Shown: one piece after another, positions 24,485 to 34,786 of the stretch
Layout: the number at the start of each line of letters is the position of its first letter
Numbering within the stretch: the stretch's first letter is position 1
Assembly (NCBI GenBank): GCA_009841045.1
Contig: VXMO01000002.1
Span: 55,292-119,291, forward strand
DNA length: 64,000 nucleotides
Direction of reading: 5' to 3'
DNA from: Dehalococcoidia bacterium
GTDB taxonomy: Bacteria > Chloroflexota > Dehalococcoidia > UBA6926
Made by a program: the position numbers and the translations under genes
The notes under the pieces: generated by a model
Databases searched by the model: none
The model's input: the letters and a program-made list of their open reading frames with translations, nothing else
Told to the model about the DNA's origin: nothing

Positions 24485-25372
24485 TTACCGCCTTGCCCTT
24501 GGCCCAAATGGCTCCGGCTGGAATGGGGCGTCGCGGGTCTCGATGTAGCTTCGGAGTCCGCCTTTTTCGTTGGCGTCGTCCAGGTGCCGCTTGAAATCCT
24601 CGCGCTGTGAGGTGTGAGCAAGGGCGGCAAGCTCTGCGTTCAGGCTCCAAGCCTTGTCCAGCCCCATCATCTCCAGCCCCAGCGTCGCCACGTGCAGGTT
24701 GATCTTCACGGTCTCCGGTGACACCAGCGCGATGCGCTCCCCGATGTAGAAGCACTCGTCCAGCAGGTCATCGTGCGGGACAACCTTGTTCACGATGCCA
24801 ATCCGCAGCGCCTCCTCCGCGTCAATGTGGTCACCGGTGAGCGCATAGCGCAGCGCGTTCTTGTAGCCCGCCAACAGCACCCAGATGAAGTTCGTGTTGG
24901 AGATGTGCCGCACCTCAGGCTGCCCAAACACAGCGTTCTCTGAGGCAATCGTGATGTGGGTGGTCAGAGCGAGCCATGAGGCTGCCCCAAGCGCCCACCC
25001 GTTGATCGCGCCGATGATGGGCTTGGGATATTCCCACCGCCGCATCTGGTCGCGGATGCCGTTGCGGTCTCCGTCGCGCCACGAGTCCAGGAACTCCGCC
25101 ACGGACTGCCCTTCGCGGAGGCCGTATGGCCAGACGACAGGCGGCAACGACCCATCACGAGAGCCGCGCATATTCGCCCCCGCCGAGAAAGCCCGGCCCG
25201 CGCCCGTGAGAATCACGTAGCGGATTGAGTCATCCTGTTCCGCCTCATCAAGGGCGGCATTGAGATCGGCCCGCAGCTCAACACTGAGCGAGTTCATCGC
25301 CTCAGGCCGGTTCAGCGTGATCAACACACCATTCTTCTGCGGCTCATACAGAATATTTTCGTACGTGGTCAT
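24485..25372 (-). CDS. Enoyl-CoA hydratase/isomerase (crotonase) family protein
   Basis: A 295-residue crotonase-fold protein: ENILYEPQKNGVLITLNRPEAMNSL at the N-terminus, the oxyanion segment GAGRAFSAGANMRG, and NGWALGAASWLA with VFGQPEVRHI. The first hydratase Glu (GGGCE in rat enoyl-CoA hydratase) is Trp here, while the second (FGQPE) is kept. An isomerase, hydrolase or lyase reaction is therefore as likely as hydration. It lies 36 nt downstream of the CoA-transferase gene on the same strand, so both probably handle one acyl-CoA. Confidence 0.85.
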   Translation of the reverse strand: MTTYENILYEPQKNGVLITLNRPEAMNSLSVELRADLNAALDEAEQDDSIRYVILTGAGRAFSAGANMRGSRDGSLPPVVWPYGLREGQSVAEFLDSWRDGDRNGIRDQMRRWEYPKPIIGAINGWALGAASWLALTTHITIASENAVFGQPEVRHISNTNFIWVLLAGYKNALRYALTGDHIDAEEALRIGIVNKVVPHDDLLDECFYIGERIALVSPETVKINLHVATLGLEMMGLDKAWSLNAELAALAHTSQREDFKRHLDDANEKGGLRSYIETRDAPFQPEPFGPRARR

Positions 25373-25408
25373 TGTGGTGACTCCTTCCTGTTTTGTTCGC
25401 GGTGCGTG

Positions 25409-27820
25409 TTACACCAACGCCCCGCTCTCCGTCAGGCTCTTGATTTCGTCATCCCTGAGACCAATCACATTGCGGTAGATGTCCTCGTTGTCTTGGCCGG
25501 ACGTGGGAGCGGGAACATCGGACTGCCCCGGCGTATCCGAAAGAAAAGCGCTCAGAGCGGGGTGAGTGAGCGGCGGGCCGATGTCCCACGGCGCGGGCGG
25601 TGGGACACTGACAACCGAGCCGCGCTCTCGTAGATGCGGATCCCAGATGAGCTTGTCTGGCCCCTGGTCCATACCCGCTGGAATCCGGCGACGCTGGAGC
25701 CGGTCGAAGACCTGCTGCGGATTCATGGTGGCCGTCCATTCGCCGATGCGACGGTCAAGCTCCTCCTTGTTCGCCAGCCGGCCCTCAAGCGTGTCCCACT
25801 TGGCATCCTGCGCCCACGCCGGGGAATCCATGGCCTGGACAAGCCGCCGCCAATCATCGTCGTCACGGCACACGATGGCACACCATGCATCGTGACCAAC
25901 ACAGGGATAGACCTCATGGGGCGCGAACCGCTCCGAGTTGTTGCCCTTCGCGACAGCATCGACGCCGTTGATGGTGTAGTCCATGTAGAGAACGCCAAGC
26001 GTGGAGGCAAGACCTTCAAGCTGGGCAACCTCGATAAACTGTCCCTCGCCGGTCTGTGTCCGATGCTCCAGCGCGGTCAGGATCGCACCGACAGTCGCGG
26101 AACCGGCGACATAGTCCGTATAGCCGAGCTTGGGGCGGGTAGTCATGGGACTGCCCTCATGTCCCCAGATGTACCCGAGGCCGCAGAAGCCGAAGATCAT
26201 CTGGCCGTAGGTGGTGAAGTGGTGCGAGGGGCCCGTCAGGCCGAGGCCGGGCATCTGTACGGAGATGATGTCGGGCTTCACCTTGACCAGTTCTTCGTAG
26301 CCGAGCTTCATCCGATCCATGACGCCCGCGCGCCAGTTGTCTATGACGACATCGGATTGCGCGACCAGTCGCTTGACGACCTCCAGTCCTTCCGGGTTCT
26401 GCGCATTGATGTTGACGCTGCGCTTTCCGCGGTTGAGTTCGGCAAAGGCGGGAGCGTCCGGGCGGCGGGCGATCGGGTGGGCATCTGTCTCCACCTTGAT
26501 CACATCAGCGCCGAGGAACGCGAGAAATCCTGTCGCAACGGGCCCCGCGACAGCCTGTGTGAAATCAACGACGCGCACGCCGTCGAGCGGCTTGATCCGC
26601 TCCGCGCTGTGATTGTCACTCGCTCCATTTCTTGCGGCTCCGGCCGGCACAGGCGCTCTTAATTCGGATAGAACTTCATCCGTGTGCTGGCCGACGGATG
26701 GCGCAGGGCGATTCACACGCCATGGCGTGCGTGACATGCGGAAGGGCGCGCCGGCAGTGCGGTACTTGCCGATGACAGGATGTTCAAGGTCCTCGAACCA
26801 GTCGCGGGCATTCGGGTGTGGATGATGAACGAACTCGGAGACCTTATGGATGGCGGTGGACGGGATGCCTCGCCGTTGCCCCTCGTCCACAAAGCCCTCG
26901 CGGTCTAGCTTCAGAATGTGGTCCACCATCACAGCGTCGATAACGTCGATATTCTCGCGCCGCCACGCAGGATCAAGCATGTTCTGGGAGGTTACGTTCT
27001 CCGAATCCAGCCATTCGGCAAGGCGCGTATAGTGACGATCCATGTACGTGGATGTCTGGACGAAACCGCCGTCTCGCGTTTCAAAGATGGACACGCCGGG
27101 GTTGCTTGGCGCGGCGCCTGCGCGGCGGCGGATGTACTGGGAGAACGAGTACTCCCCGAGCACTGTCATAAGCTGCCAGAGGCCAACATCCTGCATGGAT
27201 ACGTCCACCTGCTGACCCCGGCCTGTCAGATGCCGGGCGCGCACTGCGGCCATGACGCCGAGAACCGTATGGAATCCCGTGACGCGATAGAGCTGCTCCA
27301 CGGGAACGATGCACGGGCGCTCCTCGCTGTCGCCATGGATATACATGACAGCCGTCATTGCCTGCACTGTCAACTCCGTGCCGACGTAGTCCTTGCGTGG
27401 CCCTGACCTGCCGTAAGGGCTGACTGAAGCAAGGATTATGCCGGGATTGACTGAAGACAGAGCCCCGTAGCCAATGCCCCGGTCATCAAGATATGTCCTG
27501 TCAAAACACTCAACGACAACGTCCGCCGTTGCGGCAAGCTGCCCAAACGCGTCGCGTCCATCACTCGTCTCAAGGTCAAGAACAATGCTCCGCTTGTTGT
27601 GGTTATCGGAAATGAACGGGATGCTCCGATCAGGATCAGGCGTGTTCCCGGCAAGTGGTGCCTGGTTGCGGAGGGGATCGCCGCCGGGCGGTTCTATCTT
27701 AATGACATCTGCGCCGAGATCGCCGAGCAGGCGTGTAGCGAACTGAGGCGTCGGCCCGCCGAGGTCAAGAACGCGCAGGTGTCCAAGCGCCGCGGCGCCG
27801 TGTCCATTCTGGTCAGTCAT
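25409..27820 (-). CDS. Tandem CaiB/BaiF (class III) CoA-transferase
   Basis: An 803-residue protein made of two complete CaiB/BaiF domains: residues about 10-385 (LRVLDLGGPTPQFATRLLGDLGADVIKIEPP) and about 408-800 (VRVVDFTQAVAGPVATGFLAFLGADVIKVE). Class III transferases form an acyl-aspartyl anhydride. The catalytic Asp is present in domain 2 (YTDYVAG, D569), but the aligned residue in domain 1 is Tyr178 (QLYRVTG). Domain 1 is therefore probably structural, although class III enzymes form interlocked dimers and this fusion may mimic one. It is in an operon with the crotonase gene. The acyl substrate is unknown. Confidence 0.88.
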   Translation of the reverse strand: MTDQNGHGAAALGHLRVLDLGGPTPQFATRLLGDLGADVIKIEPPGGDPLRNQAPLAGNTPDPDRSIPFISDNHNKRSIVLDLETSDGRDAFGQLAATADVVVECFDRTYLDDRGIGYGALSSVNPGIILASVSPYGRSGPRKDYVGTELTVQAMTAVMYIHGDSEERPCIVPVEQLYRVTGFHTVLGVMAAVRARHLTGRGQQVDVSMQDVGLWQLMTVLGEYSFSQYIRRRAGAAPSNPGVSIFETRDGGFVQTSTYMDRHYTRLAEWLDSENVTSQNMLDPAWRRENIDVIDAVMVDHILKLDREGFVDEGQRRGIPSTAIHKVSEFVHHPHPNARDWFEDLEHPVIGKYRTAGAPFRMSRTPWRVNRPAPSVGQHTDEVLSELRAPVPAGAARNGASDNHSAERIKPLDGVRVVDFTQAVAGPVATGFLAFLGADVIKVETDAHPIARRPDAPAFAELNRGKRSVNINAQNPEGLEVVKRLVAQSDVVIDNWRAGVMDRMKLGYEELVKVKPDIISVQMPGLGLTGPSHHFTTYGQMIFGFCGLGYIWGHEGSPMTTRPKLGYTDYVAGSATVGAILTALEHRTQTGEGQFIEVAQLEGLASTLGVLYMDYTINGVDAVAKGNNSERFAPHEVYPCVGHDAWCAIVCRDDDDWRRLVQAMDSPAWAQDAKWDTLEGRLANKEELDRRIGEWTATMNPQQVFDRLQRRRIPAGMDQGPDKLIWDPHLRERGSVVSVPPPAPWDIGPPLTHPALSAFLSDTPGQSDVPAPTSGQDNEDIYRNVIGLRDDEIKSLTESGALV

Positions 27821-27836
27821 GACAGCCTCCCCGTTC

Positions 27837-27857
27837 GCCCTGAGCCTGTCGAAGGGC
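27837..27857. repeat. Hairpin repeat, GAGCCTGTCGA loop family
   Basis: GCCCT / AGGGC stem around GAGCCTGTCGA, 16 nt upstream of the CoA-transferase start codon, so it would lie in that gene's 5' leader. Confidence 0.8.
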
Positions 27858-27919
27858 CACTTCTGCCGATTGTGCGCGTATCATCCCGCGATGGGAATAA
27901 TCTGTCTAGTTTTTGGACG

Positions 27920-28435
27920 TCAATCAGCTATAAACCGCAGTAGCAGCCCAAGCAGAATCACGACAGGCCCAAGAACGAACAGCACGTTGGTTGGAGAGGT
28001 AAGGCGGGCCAGTGATGATCCGGCATCCGTGACAAGGCGTGTCAGCGGCCCTGGCAGGATTTCGCTCCAGAGTCCCTCAACAGGCGAGGAACGGCGTCGC
28101 GGGCCTCGCCGACCAAGCGAAATCGCGATGAGGAACATGACTGCGGAGAGACCGACCTTTAACCCAAGGAGAAGTGCGAAGCCGAAGCCGATTTCCTCCG
28201 TCAAGCGATCGTAGATGAGCAGGACACCGGTAATCAGCAACACCCACATGGACAGATCAACAATCTGCTTGAACCGCTCGCCGATGAGGCGGGGAAGATC
28301 GGGCGAGCCGCCCCCGCTCTGTCGCATGGCAGGCCGCAGTGCCGCCAGATAGAAGATGTTCCCGCCAACCCATGCGACGGTGGCAATAACATGCGCCCAC
28401 CGCGTCACAAGGACAGTCACTTCAAGGAAAGTCAT
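27920..28435 (-). CDS. CopD-like four-helix membrane protein
   Basis: A 171-residue protein with four membrane helices. The first carries RWAHVIATVAWVGGNIFYL, the His-plus-Gly pattern of CopD/DUF2269-type integral proteins; the second follows RFKQIVDLSMWVLLITGVLL. The interhelical His could bind heme or copper, as proposed for the family. A 99-bp spacer holding a hairpin repeat separates it from the CoA-transferase gene, and it is divergent from the addB-like gene. Function is inferred from fold only. Confidence 0.75.
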   Translation of the reverse strand: MTFLEVTVLVTRWAHVIATVAWVGGNIFYLAALRPAMRQSGGGSPDLPRLIGERFKQIVDLSMWVLLITGVLLIYDRLTEEIGFGFALLLGLKVGLSAVMFLIAISLGRRGPRRRSSPVEGLWSEILPGPLTRLVTDAGSSLARLTSPTNVLFVLGPVVILLGLLLRFIAD

Positions 28436-28500
28436 GACGATAGTGTACGGGGCGACCTTCCGAGACGTGCTCTGCCATTCTTTCCTACAATAGTTGCACC

Positions 28501-31407
28501 ATGCCGAGCTTTGAAATCATCAAGGGCGGGGCGGGCAGCGGAAAGACACGCAGAATAGTCGAGCGCCTCGCAGACCTTTATCGCCAAGACCCCTTCAGCG
28601 CCGCTCTTGTCCTCGTCCCGACCATTCGCCACGCTGACCAATTTCGACGCCGCCTCGTCCAGGAGTGCGCCATCGCCATGAACCTGCGTGTGGAAACGAT
28701 GACGATGTTCGCGCGTAGCGTGACGAAGGGATCCCCGATTCTGAGCGCCTCACGGGCTACAGACGAATTGGCGCGTGTTGCGCGCAGAACTGTCGCGCGT
28801 GGTGGGGACGCCGACTATTTCAACCCCATCGCCGGCATGGCTGGCTTTGTTCCAATGATCGAATCGGCCGTTGGGAGCCTCCTTGAAGAAGACATCAAAC
28901 CTGGCTCCTCGCAAGCCGCCGCCGCGCAAACCGACTCCGCACTCGCTAGCGCCTTGGCGAGCATCTACGCCGCCTACGTTCAGGAACTGGAACAACGGAG
29001 GCTCATACATCCGGTACAGGTCAACTCCGTGGCGGCGAGTGCTATCCGGGCGGGGGCAGATGTGCCGGGCATCGTGATGGTGGATGGCTTCCAGCGGTTT
29101 ACGGCTCAGGAGATCCAGCTGCTCGCGGCCCTGTCCGAACGCGCGGACATGACAATCACGTTTGACCCCGAGGCTTCGGGACGTTCAGAGTCTGACCTCA
29201 AACGTCTACAAGAAAAATGGCCTAGTACTCACCCCACACAACTTTCCCCGCCGCAGGACAACGTCGCTGACATGACGAAGGGAGAGGCTGCCAATCCAGA
29301 ACAGCACGCGCGAGAGATCGCGCGGCAGATCAAAAGGAAACTGGCAGATGATCCCACGCTGAGGCCGTCCGACTGCGCCGTCACGTTCAGGCAGGTCACG
29401 CCATATCTCGCCATGATGCGCCGCATCTTCGCCGAATATGAAATCCCCCTTGACCCTGCGGCAGGCGCGCGCCTGCGCGATACCCCGCTCGGCTCCTGGC
29501 TGAACCGCCTGCTCGGCGTCAAAGACAACGGATGGCGTGTCAAGGACGTCACCGCCATCCTCCGTAGCGGCGTCGTCAACCTCAATCGCTGGAACCTGAC
29601 GGGCAACGACCTTGATTACATCGCCCAAACGGCTCGCGAAAACAACTTCTGGTCTGGCTTGGAAGCGCTTGAGGGATTGAGCGGCCAAGCCCCCTCAGGT
29701 TTCAAGGACGCGCTGAACGACGTCACCGCACTGCATAACCTCATGGAGTCCGATGACTGTGACAGTGTGCAGATTCTGGCGGACGCGCTGTACGGCGAGA
29801 ATGGCTGGCTGCAAGACCCTCGGGACGTTGATGATGAATCGGCGCAGTGCATTGATCAGCTACGGTCCTATCTGACTGAAATGGCGGACTCGCAGCGTGA
29901 CGATGCTGATGACGCAGGCGACAACGAACAGGAACCTTTCGAACGCTTCCGCGAACGCCTTGATCGCCGCCTCGGAATGCCAATTCTCATGCGAAGAACG
30001 CCCGGCGGTGTGCTCCTTGCTCCTATGCACACCATGCACGGCCTGCGTTTCAAACACGTCATGGTGGGTGGACTGTCCGAGGGCGAATTCCCCGCAGGCC
30101 GCCGTTACGGCGACCTGCTTAGCGATGCAATGCGCCAGGAATTGATTGATGCCGGCCTTCCCCTCCCGCCTGCCCCCCGCTCCACCGAGGAAGAACTCTG
30201 GCAATCCGTCACATCTCGCGCGGAAGACTCAACCAACCTGTGGCGTTACCGCCTCAATGCTTCAGGCAAGGAAGCTACTCCGGCGTGGGTGTTCGAAGAT
30301 GACAAATCTGACACCGTGAATCGCCCCGACGTTCAGGAGATTGGAGAATCGGCGTCAACAAGAGAGCTTGCCATCGCCTGCGCCCGCGGATGGTTGAATG
30401 GAGAGTTCCTCCGACCCCAGGACTCTGCCTTGTCGGATGCATATTCCTGGCACGCGGTTCGCCGCGCGGCCCGGGCTGAACAGACCCGGCGGTCGTTCGA
30501 GTTTGCCGGTGAACATGAGGGTCAGATTTCAGGTGGGCTTGTGAGATGGAGAACCCGCGAGGGAGGGGTTTGGAGCGCGTCGTCGCTCGACTCCTATCTC
30601 ACCTGCGCGTTCCAGTTCTTTGGCAGGTACGTCCTTCGGCTTGAGGAGCTTGATGACGAGCCTGAGGAGGGAGACGCCGCCATACGCGGCACAATCATCC
30701 ACACAATCCTCGAAAAAGCATTCGAGCCACTTGTAGAGCAAGAACAACCGCTCTCGGTGGAGACATTAGGCGATGTCATTCACTTTATCGACACCGAGGG
30801 CCGCGCGATGTGGGATCGCGCGCCGGAGGAACATGCCTTCGGGCAGGCGGCTCTGTGGAAACTCGAATGGCAGCGCTACCGCGATCGCATCATTGCGATG
30901 CTCTCGCAACAGGTGATGGGTCAAGGCTCATATGATGGCTACCGTGTGCTTGGAACGGAGTACGAATTCAACGAGGAAACGGATACAAATCCGCCACTCA
31001 GGATTCACGGCAAAATCGACCGCGTCGATGAGACGCCAAATAATCTTGTCGTCATCGACTACAAGACCGGATCAATTCCAACACAGCGTCAGGTCAGACA
31101 AGGAAAGAGCGCGCAGTTGCCTCTCTACGCGCTGGCGCTTAGAAACCACATCTGGGCACATGACAAGAGTGTGATAACGCGATACGCCAAGCTGCCGTCG
31201 GCGGGCGATGTCAGGCCGTGGGCGCTGGATGACGCCATCGAGGAGGATTCAGAGGTCATCGACAATGTCGTGAACCTTCTCCAACAAAGCCGCGACGCAA
31301 TAGAAGCTGGAGATTTCCGAGTCAATCCACAGGCTCCCGAATGTCCCCCGTTTTGTGCGATGAGGCGCGTGTGTCGCGTTAACGCGTTCAGCAGGCAGAA
31401 GTCATGA
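28501..31407 (+). CDS. AddB-like helicase-nuclease subunit
   Basis: A 968-residue protein. It starts with a Walker A motif (IIKGGAGSGKTRR, residues 7-19), then a UvrD-like but divergent helicase body with PVQVNSV, VDGFQRFTAQEIQLL and an RTPGGVLLAPMHTMHGLRF motif-V-like segment. A C-terminal PD-(D/E)XK nuclease follows: RGTIIHTILEKAF, KIDRVDE and VVIDYKTG. Cys702 (YLTCAFQFF) and Cys948, 952 and 958 (ECPPFCAMRRVC) are placed as in the AddB iron-sulfur clasp, with C-x3-C instead of the common C-x2-C. It would process double-strand DNA ends for recombination with the overlapping AddA-like gene (ATGA). Confidence 0.85.
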   Translation: MPSFEIIKGGAGSGKTRRIVERLADLYRQDPFSAALVLVPTIRHADQFRRRLVQECAIAMNLRVETMTMFARSVTKGSPILSASRATDELARVARRTVARGGDADYFNPIAGMAGFVPMIESAVGSLLEEDIKPGSSQAAAAQTDSALASALASIYAAYVQELEQRRLIHPVQVNSVAASAIRAGADVPGIVMVDGFQRFTAQEIQLLAALSERADMTITFDPEASGRSESDLKRLQEKWPSTHPTQLSPPQDNVADMTKGEAANPEQHAREIARQIKRKLADDPTLRPSDCAVTFRQVTPYLAMMRRIFAEYEIPLDPAAGARLRDTPLGSWLNRLLGVKDNGWRVKDVTAILRSGVVNLNRWNLTGNDLDYIAQTARENNFWSGLEALEGLSGQAPSGFKDALNDVTALHNLMESDDCDSVQILADALYGENGWLQDPRDVDDESAQCIDQLRSYLTEMADSQRDDADDAGDNEQEPFERFRERLDRRLGMPILMRRTPGGVLLAPMHTMHGLRFKHVMVGGLSEGEFPAGRRYGDLLSDAMRQELIDAGLPLPPAPRSTEEELWQSVTSRAEDSTNLWRYRLNASGKEATPAWVFEDDKSDTVNRPDVQEIGESASTRELAIACARGWLNGEFLRPQDSALSDAYSWHAVRRAARAEQTRRSFEFAGEHEGQISGGLVRWRTREGGVWSASSLDSYLTCAFQFFGRYVLRLEELDDEPEEGDAAIRGTIIHTILEKAFEPLVEQEQPLSVETLGDVIHFIDTEGRAMWDRAPEEHAFGQAALWKLEWQRYRDRIIAMLSQQVMGQGSYDGYRVLGTEYEFNEETDTNPPLRIHGKIDRVDETPNNLVVIDYKTGSIPTQRQVRQGKSAQLPLYALALRNHIWAHDKSVITRYAKLPSAGDVRPWALDDAIEEDSEVIDNVVNLLQQSRDAIEAGDFRVNPQAPECPPFCAMRRVCRVNAFSRQKS

Positions 31408-34400
31408 ACCTGACCTCTGCACAGGAACAGGCCGTAACCGAGCGAGGTCGTGATGTCATCGTGACCGCCGGCGCGGGCAGTGGCAAGACGCGCGTCCTCG
31501 TGGAGCGTTACGTCTCGCTCCTTGAAGACCACGATATCGATCAGCTCGTCGCCGTTACATTCACGGACGCCGCCGCCGCTGAGATGCGTGGGCGTGTTCG
31601 GCAGGCCGTCACGAGTCGGCAGAACCTGAAGCGCCATATCCCCCATCTTGATCACGCCATCATCGGCACCATCCACTCCCTCTGCCTTCAACTGTTGCGT
31701 GATAACCCTGTGGCGGCCGGCATTGACCCCGGCGCGACTGTGTTGGACGAAAATGAGGCGCAGGTTGAGCTGCTCATCGCGTGCCGTGATGCCATCGAGG
31801 CAGCCGCTACAGGCGAGGGGCCGGGCGTGGAGGCTCTGCTGTGGATTGGCGTCCACGCTACGCGAGAAGCGCTGCCACGCATGGTTGAGCGACGCGACGA
31901 AGTGGAGGGCGCTTTCGGCAGTGACTCACGTCCTGAACGCGAGGCGCATATCAAGAGCGTGCTGGATGCTCATGTGGATGGGCTGGTGCGGGAACTGCGC
32001 CCAATTCTTGCTGACCATCGCGGATTTTTGATACACGCGCGGATTCCCGACAGGATAGACAGACTCACCGGCACAGTTGAAGCGGTGCTGGAAGAGCTCG
32101 GCGACCCCATGGCGGGAGACAACGACGATCTGATCAGCCGTCTTCGTGCCGTCTCAGAGATTCCGAGCCCCGGAAGTGTCGGAAGCAGAAATACCTGGTT
32201 CGCTACCCCAATAGAAGTCCGTGCTGTCGTCAGGGAACTCCGCGCCGCATACGAAACAGTCGGGCCGTTTCAGTGGAACGACGCGGATGTGGATGCCTTG
32301 GATGCGCTGGAGTCGCTGAAAGAGCTTTTTCTCGCGGCCTGTGATCGCTACGAAGCTCGAAAGCACGATTTATCAGCTCTGGATTTCCTCGATCTTGAAT
32401 TGAAAGCTATTGCATTGCTGCAAGAATCGCCAAGGACGGTAGCCGCGTATCGCTCGCGATTCAGGCATATCCTCGTCGATGAGGCACAGGACCTCAACCC
32501 GCCCCAATTCAGATTCCTTGAGTTGTTGACAGGCGAGCGGGGAGACTCGCCTGAATCGCGCCCTGAGCGATTCTTTGTCGGAGACATTAAGCAGTCGATC
32601 TATCGTTTCCGCCGCAGCGATGTCCGCAACCTGAACAACCTGCTTAAACAGGTCAAACATGACGATGGCGCTCTTGTTTCTCTCAATACGTCTTTCCGCT
32701 CCCACGAGCGTCTTGTGAAGGGTGTGAATGTCGTTATGAGAGACGTGTTCGGCGAGGCGAAAGCGGACTACGAGGCGCCGATGGAGCCAATGATAGCTAT
32801 TCGCGCCTCTGGGAACTCCCACCCGGCTATGGAAGCTCTGCCCATTGCCCGGGAGTTCGCCAATCCTGACGAGGCCGGAACCCCAAGGGATTCTGAAAAG
32901 CGCCGCATGGAAGCGGATCGTTGCGCACAACGCATCAGGAGACTCATTGATGACGGATTTCCGGTCTGGGACAACGACAAGAACGAATACCGTCCCGCAA
33001 CCGCCGGTGATGTCGTTATCCTCATGCGCGGCATGATCCACGCCTATGAATATGAGCGCGCGCTTGAGAATCACGGCATCCGGTATCGAACCGCATCGGG
33101 TGGAGATTTCTACACTCGCTCTGAGATCGTCGACCTCACGAACCTGATGGAATGGCTGGCTGAGCCTGCCAACGGCATTGCGCTTGTTGGACTGCTGAGA
33201 TCACCGTTCTTTGCCATTGATGATGAAACCTTGCTTGCGTTAACCCAAACACAGAGTTCTCGTCCCGATGGCAATTCGATCTTGCATGCGCTGAGCAACC
33301 TGCCTGAAGACATCCTGCGTCAAACCCGCCCGCTCCGTGTTCGCGCTGCGCGAATTTTGGAGCAACTCCGAGAAGAATCCCGCCTGGCCACGCCCGAGCA
33401 ACTCCTTGAACAGGCGCTGAACCTGACCAACTATGAGGCGGCATGGGCGCCGGTGCGTGGCGGTGACCAGGTACTCGCCAACATCCGGCAGTTCGCCGGA
33501 ATAGCGCGTTCTCTGCCGGACAAGACCGTTGATGAGTTTGTCGACCACATAAGAACTCTGCGGGATGACCTGGAGACCCGTGCGCCACAGGCTGCTCTTG
33601 ATGCCGTTGACGCCGTACGCCTGTTGACCATCCACTCGTCCAAGGGCTTGGAGTTCCCGATCGTTTTTCTTGCGGACGCAGGAGCAAATCGCGGTGGCCC
33701 GCGTACCTCGACAGTGCTGTGGCGCGCGGAAGAAGGTATCTCTCTGACGCTTGAGCGAGATGTTTCGGAAATCGACGAGAACCGCAGGCAGCCCGGGTTC
33801 TACGCCTACCTCAAGGAACTTGAGAGACGCGAGGACGAAGCCGAGAACAAGCGATTGCTCTATGTCGCTGCGACTCGCGCCGCAGACCTGTTCGTCGTGA
33901 GCGGTGCGGAGCCCACTGAAAACAACGAGCCGTGGCTCAGCATTTTCACGAAGCCGGAATATGGTGATCACATCAATATAAGTGAGCCAACGCGGGTCGA
34001 TTTGGACGCGCTCAAGAGTCGTTCCCCCAAGGTCTCGCTGAAAATCCCGGAATCCGAGACAGAACAACCCGCGGACGCCCCACTCCTCGGCCGCCGTGGC
34101 GCAATCCCCATCCGCTCAAGCACGCCCGCAACCGCCCTGGAGCAGGGCGACGGAACCAGATTCTCCGGCAGATCTGATCCTCTTGCCCTCATTCGTGGAA
34201 CGTTGACTCATGCGGCAATCGAAGAGTGGTTCACTAAAGAGAAACGCCCAGACATTCGAGACTTGGCGCACCGTACCGGCCTGCGCCTAAACGACGAAGA
34301 CATGGCGGACATCGAGGCGGACGTGAACGCTATGCTCGGCGATTTTGACTCCTCTAATCTCGCTGCAACTCTTCGCGGAGATGCCACCACACAAAAACAC

Positions 34401-34772
34401 TTTGAGATGCCGTTCTCGTGGGAATGGGGCGGTGTCGCCGTCCATGGCGCCATCGACCTTGCCTATTTGACCAACGGTGAATGGCACGTCGTGGACTTCA
34501 AGACGGACCGCGTAGAAAAGGGCAGGGAAGCCGAACACGCCGAGACCTACCTCACCCAACTTGGTGTCTACGCGGGTGCGATTGAAGCGGCCACCGGCCA
34601 CCGCCCCAAAGCCGGCCTCATGTTCCTGCGCACGGGAACGCTCCATTGGGCCGAGCCGGATGAAATCGATGCCGCGCTCAGTGGCACCCGCCAAAAGATT
34701 GACAGTGGTGAAATTGCGCTTACAGAAACCGACGAGACAGGCGAATTCGCAGACGAGCAACTAAGCATATAG
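31404..34772 (+). CDS. addA: AddA-like UvrD-family helicase/exonuclease
   Basis: A 1122-residue protein with superfamily 1 helicase motifs: LTSAQEQAV (Q motif), VTAGAGSGKTRVLVERY (Walker A), VAVTFTDAAAAEMRGR (Ia), ILVDEAQDLNPPQ (DEAQD, motif II), GDIKQSIYRFR (III), LLTIHSSKGLEFPIVFL (V) and RLLYVAATRAAD (VI). The C-terminal nuclease shows THAAIEEW, HGAIDLAY and VVDFKTD, the RecB/AddA exonuclease triad. With the AddB-like partner it would make the AddAB end-resection complex. Length and motif set are complete. Confidence 0.92.
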   Translation: MNLTSAQEQAVTERGRDVIVTAGAGSGKTRVLVERYVSLLEDHDIDQLVAVTFTDAAAAEMRGRVRQAVTSRQNLKRHIPHLDHAIIGTIHSLCLQLLRDNPVAAGIDPGATVLDENEAQVELLIACRDAIEAAATGEGPGVEALLWIGVHATREALPRMVERRDEVEGAFGSDSRPEREAHIKSVLDAHVDGLVRELRPILADHRGFLIHARIPDRIDRLTGTVEAVLEELGDPMAGDNDDLISRLRAVSEIPSPGSVGSRNTWFATPIEVRAVVRELRAAYETVGPFQWNDADVDALDALESLKELFLAACDRYEARKHDLSALDFLDLELKAIALLQESPRTVAAYRSRFRHILVDEAQDLNPPQFRFLELLTGERGDSPESRPERFFVGDIKQSIYRFRRSDVRNLNNLLKQVKHDDGALVSLNTSFRSHERLVKGVNVVMRDVFGEAKADYEAPMEPMIAIRASGNSHPAMEALPIAREFANPDEAGTPRDSEKRRMEADRCAQRIRRLIDDGFPVWDNDKNEYRPATAGDVVILMRGMIHAYEYERALENHGIRYRTASGGDFYTRSEIVDLTNLMEWLAEPANGIALVGLLRSPFFAIDDETLLALTQTQSSRPDGNSILHALSNLPEDILRQTRPLRVRAARILEQLREESRLATPEQLLEQALNLTNYEAAWAPVRGGDQVLANIRQFAGIARSLPDKTVDEFVDHIRTLRDDLETRAPQAALDAVDAVRLLTIHSSKGLEFPIVFLADAGANRGGPRTSTVLWRAEEGISLTLERDVSEIDENRRQPGFYAYLKELERREDEAENKRLLYVAATRAADLFVVSGAEPTENNEPWLSIFTKPEYGDHINISEPTRVDLDALKSRSPKVSLKIPESETEQPADAPLLGRRGAIPIRSSTPATALEQGDGTRFSGRSDPLALIRGTLTHAAIEEWFTKEKRPDIRDLAHRTGLRLNDEDMADIEADVNAMLGDFDSSNLAATLRGDATTQKHFEMPFSWEWGGVAVHGAIDLAYLTNGEWHVVDFKTDRVEKGREAEHAETYLTQLGVYAGAIEAATGHRPKAGLMFLRTGTLHWAEPDEIDAALSGTRQKIDSGEIALTETDETGEFADEQLSI

Positions 34773-34786
34773 AGGAGGTAGTTCAC

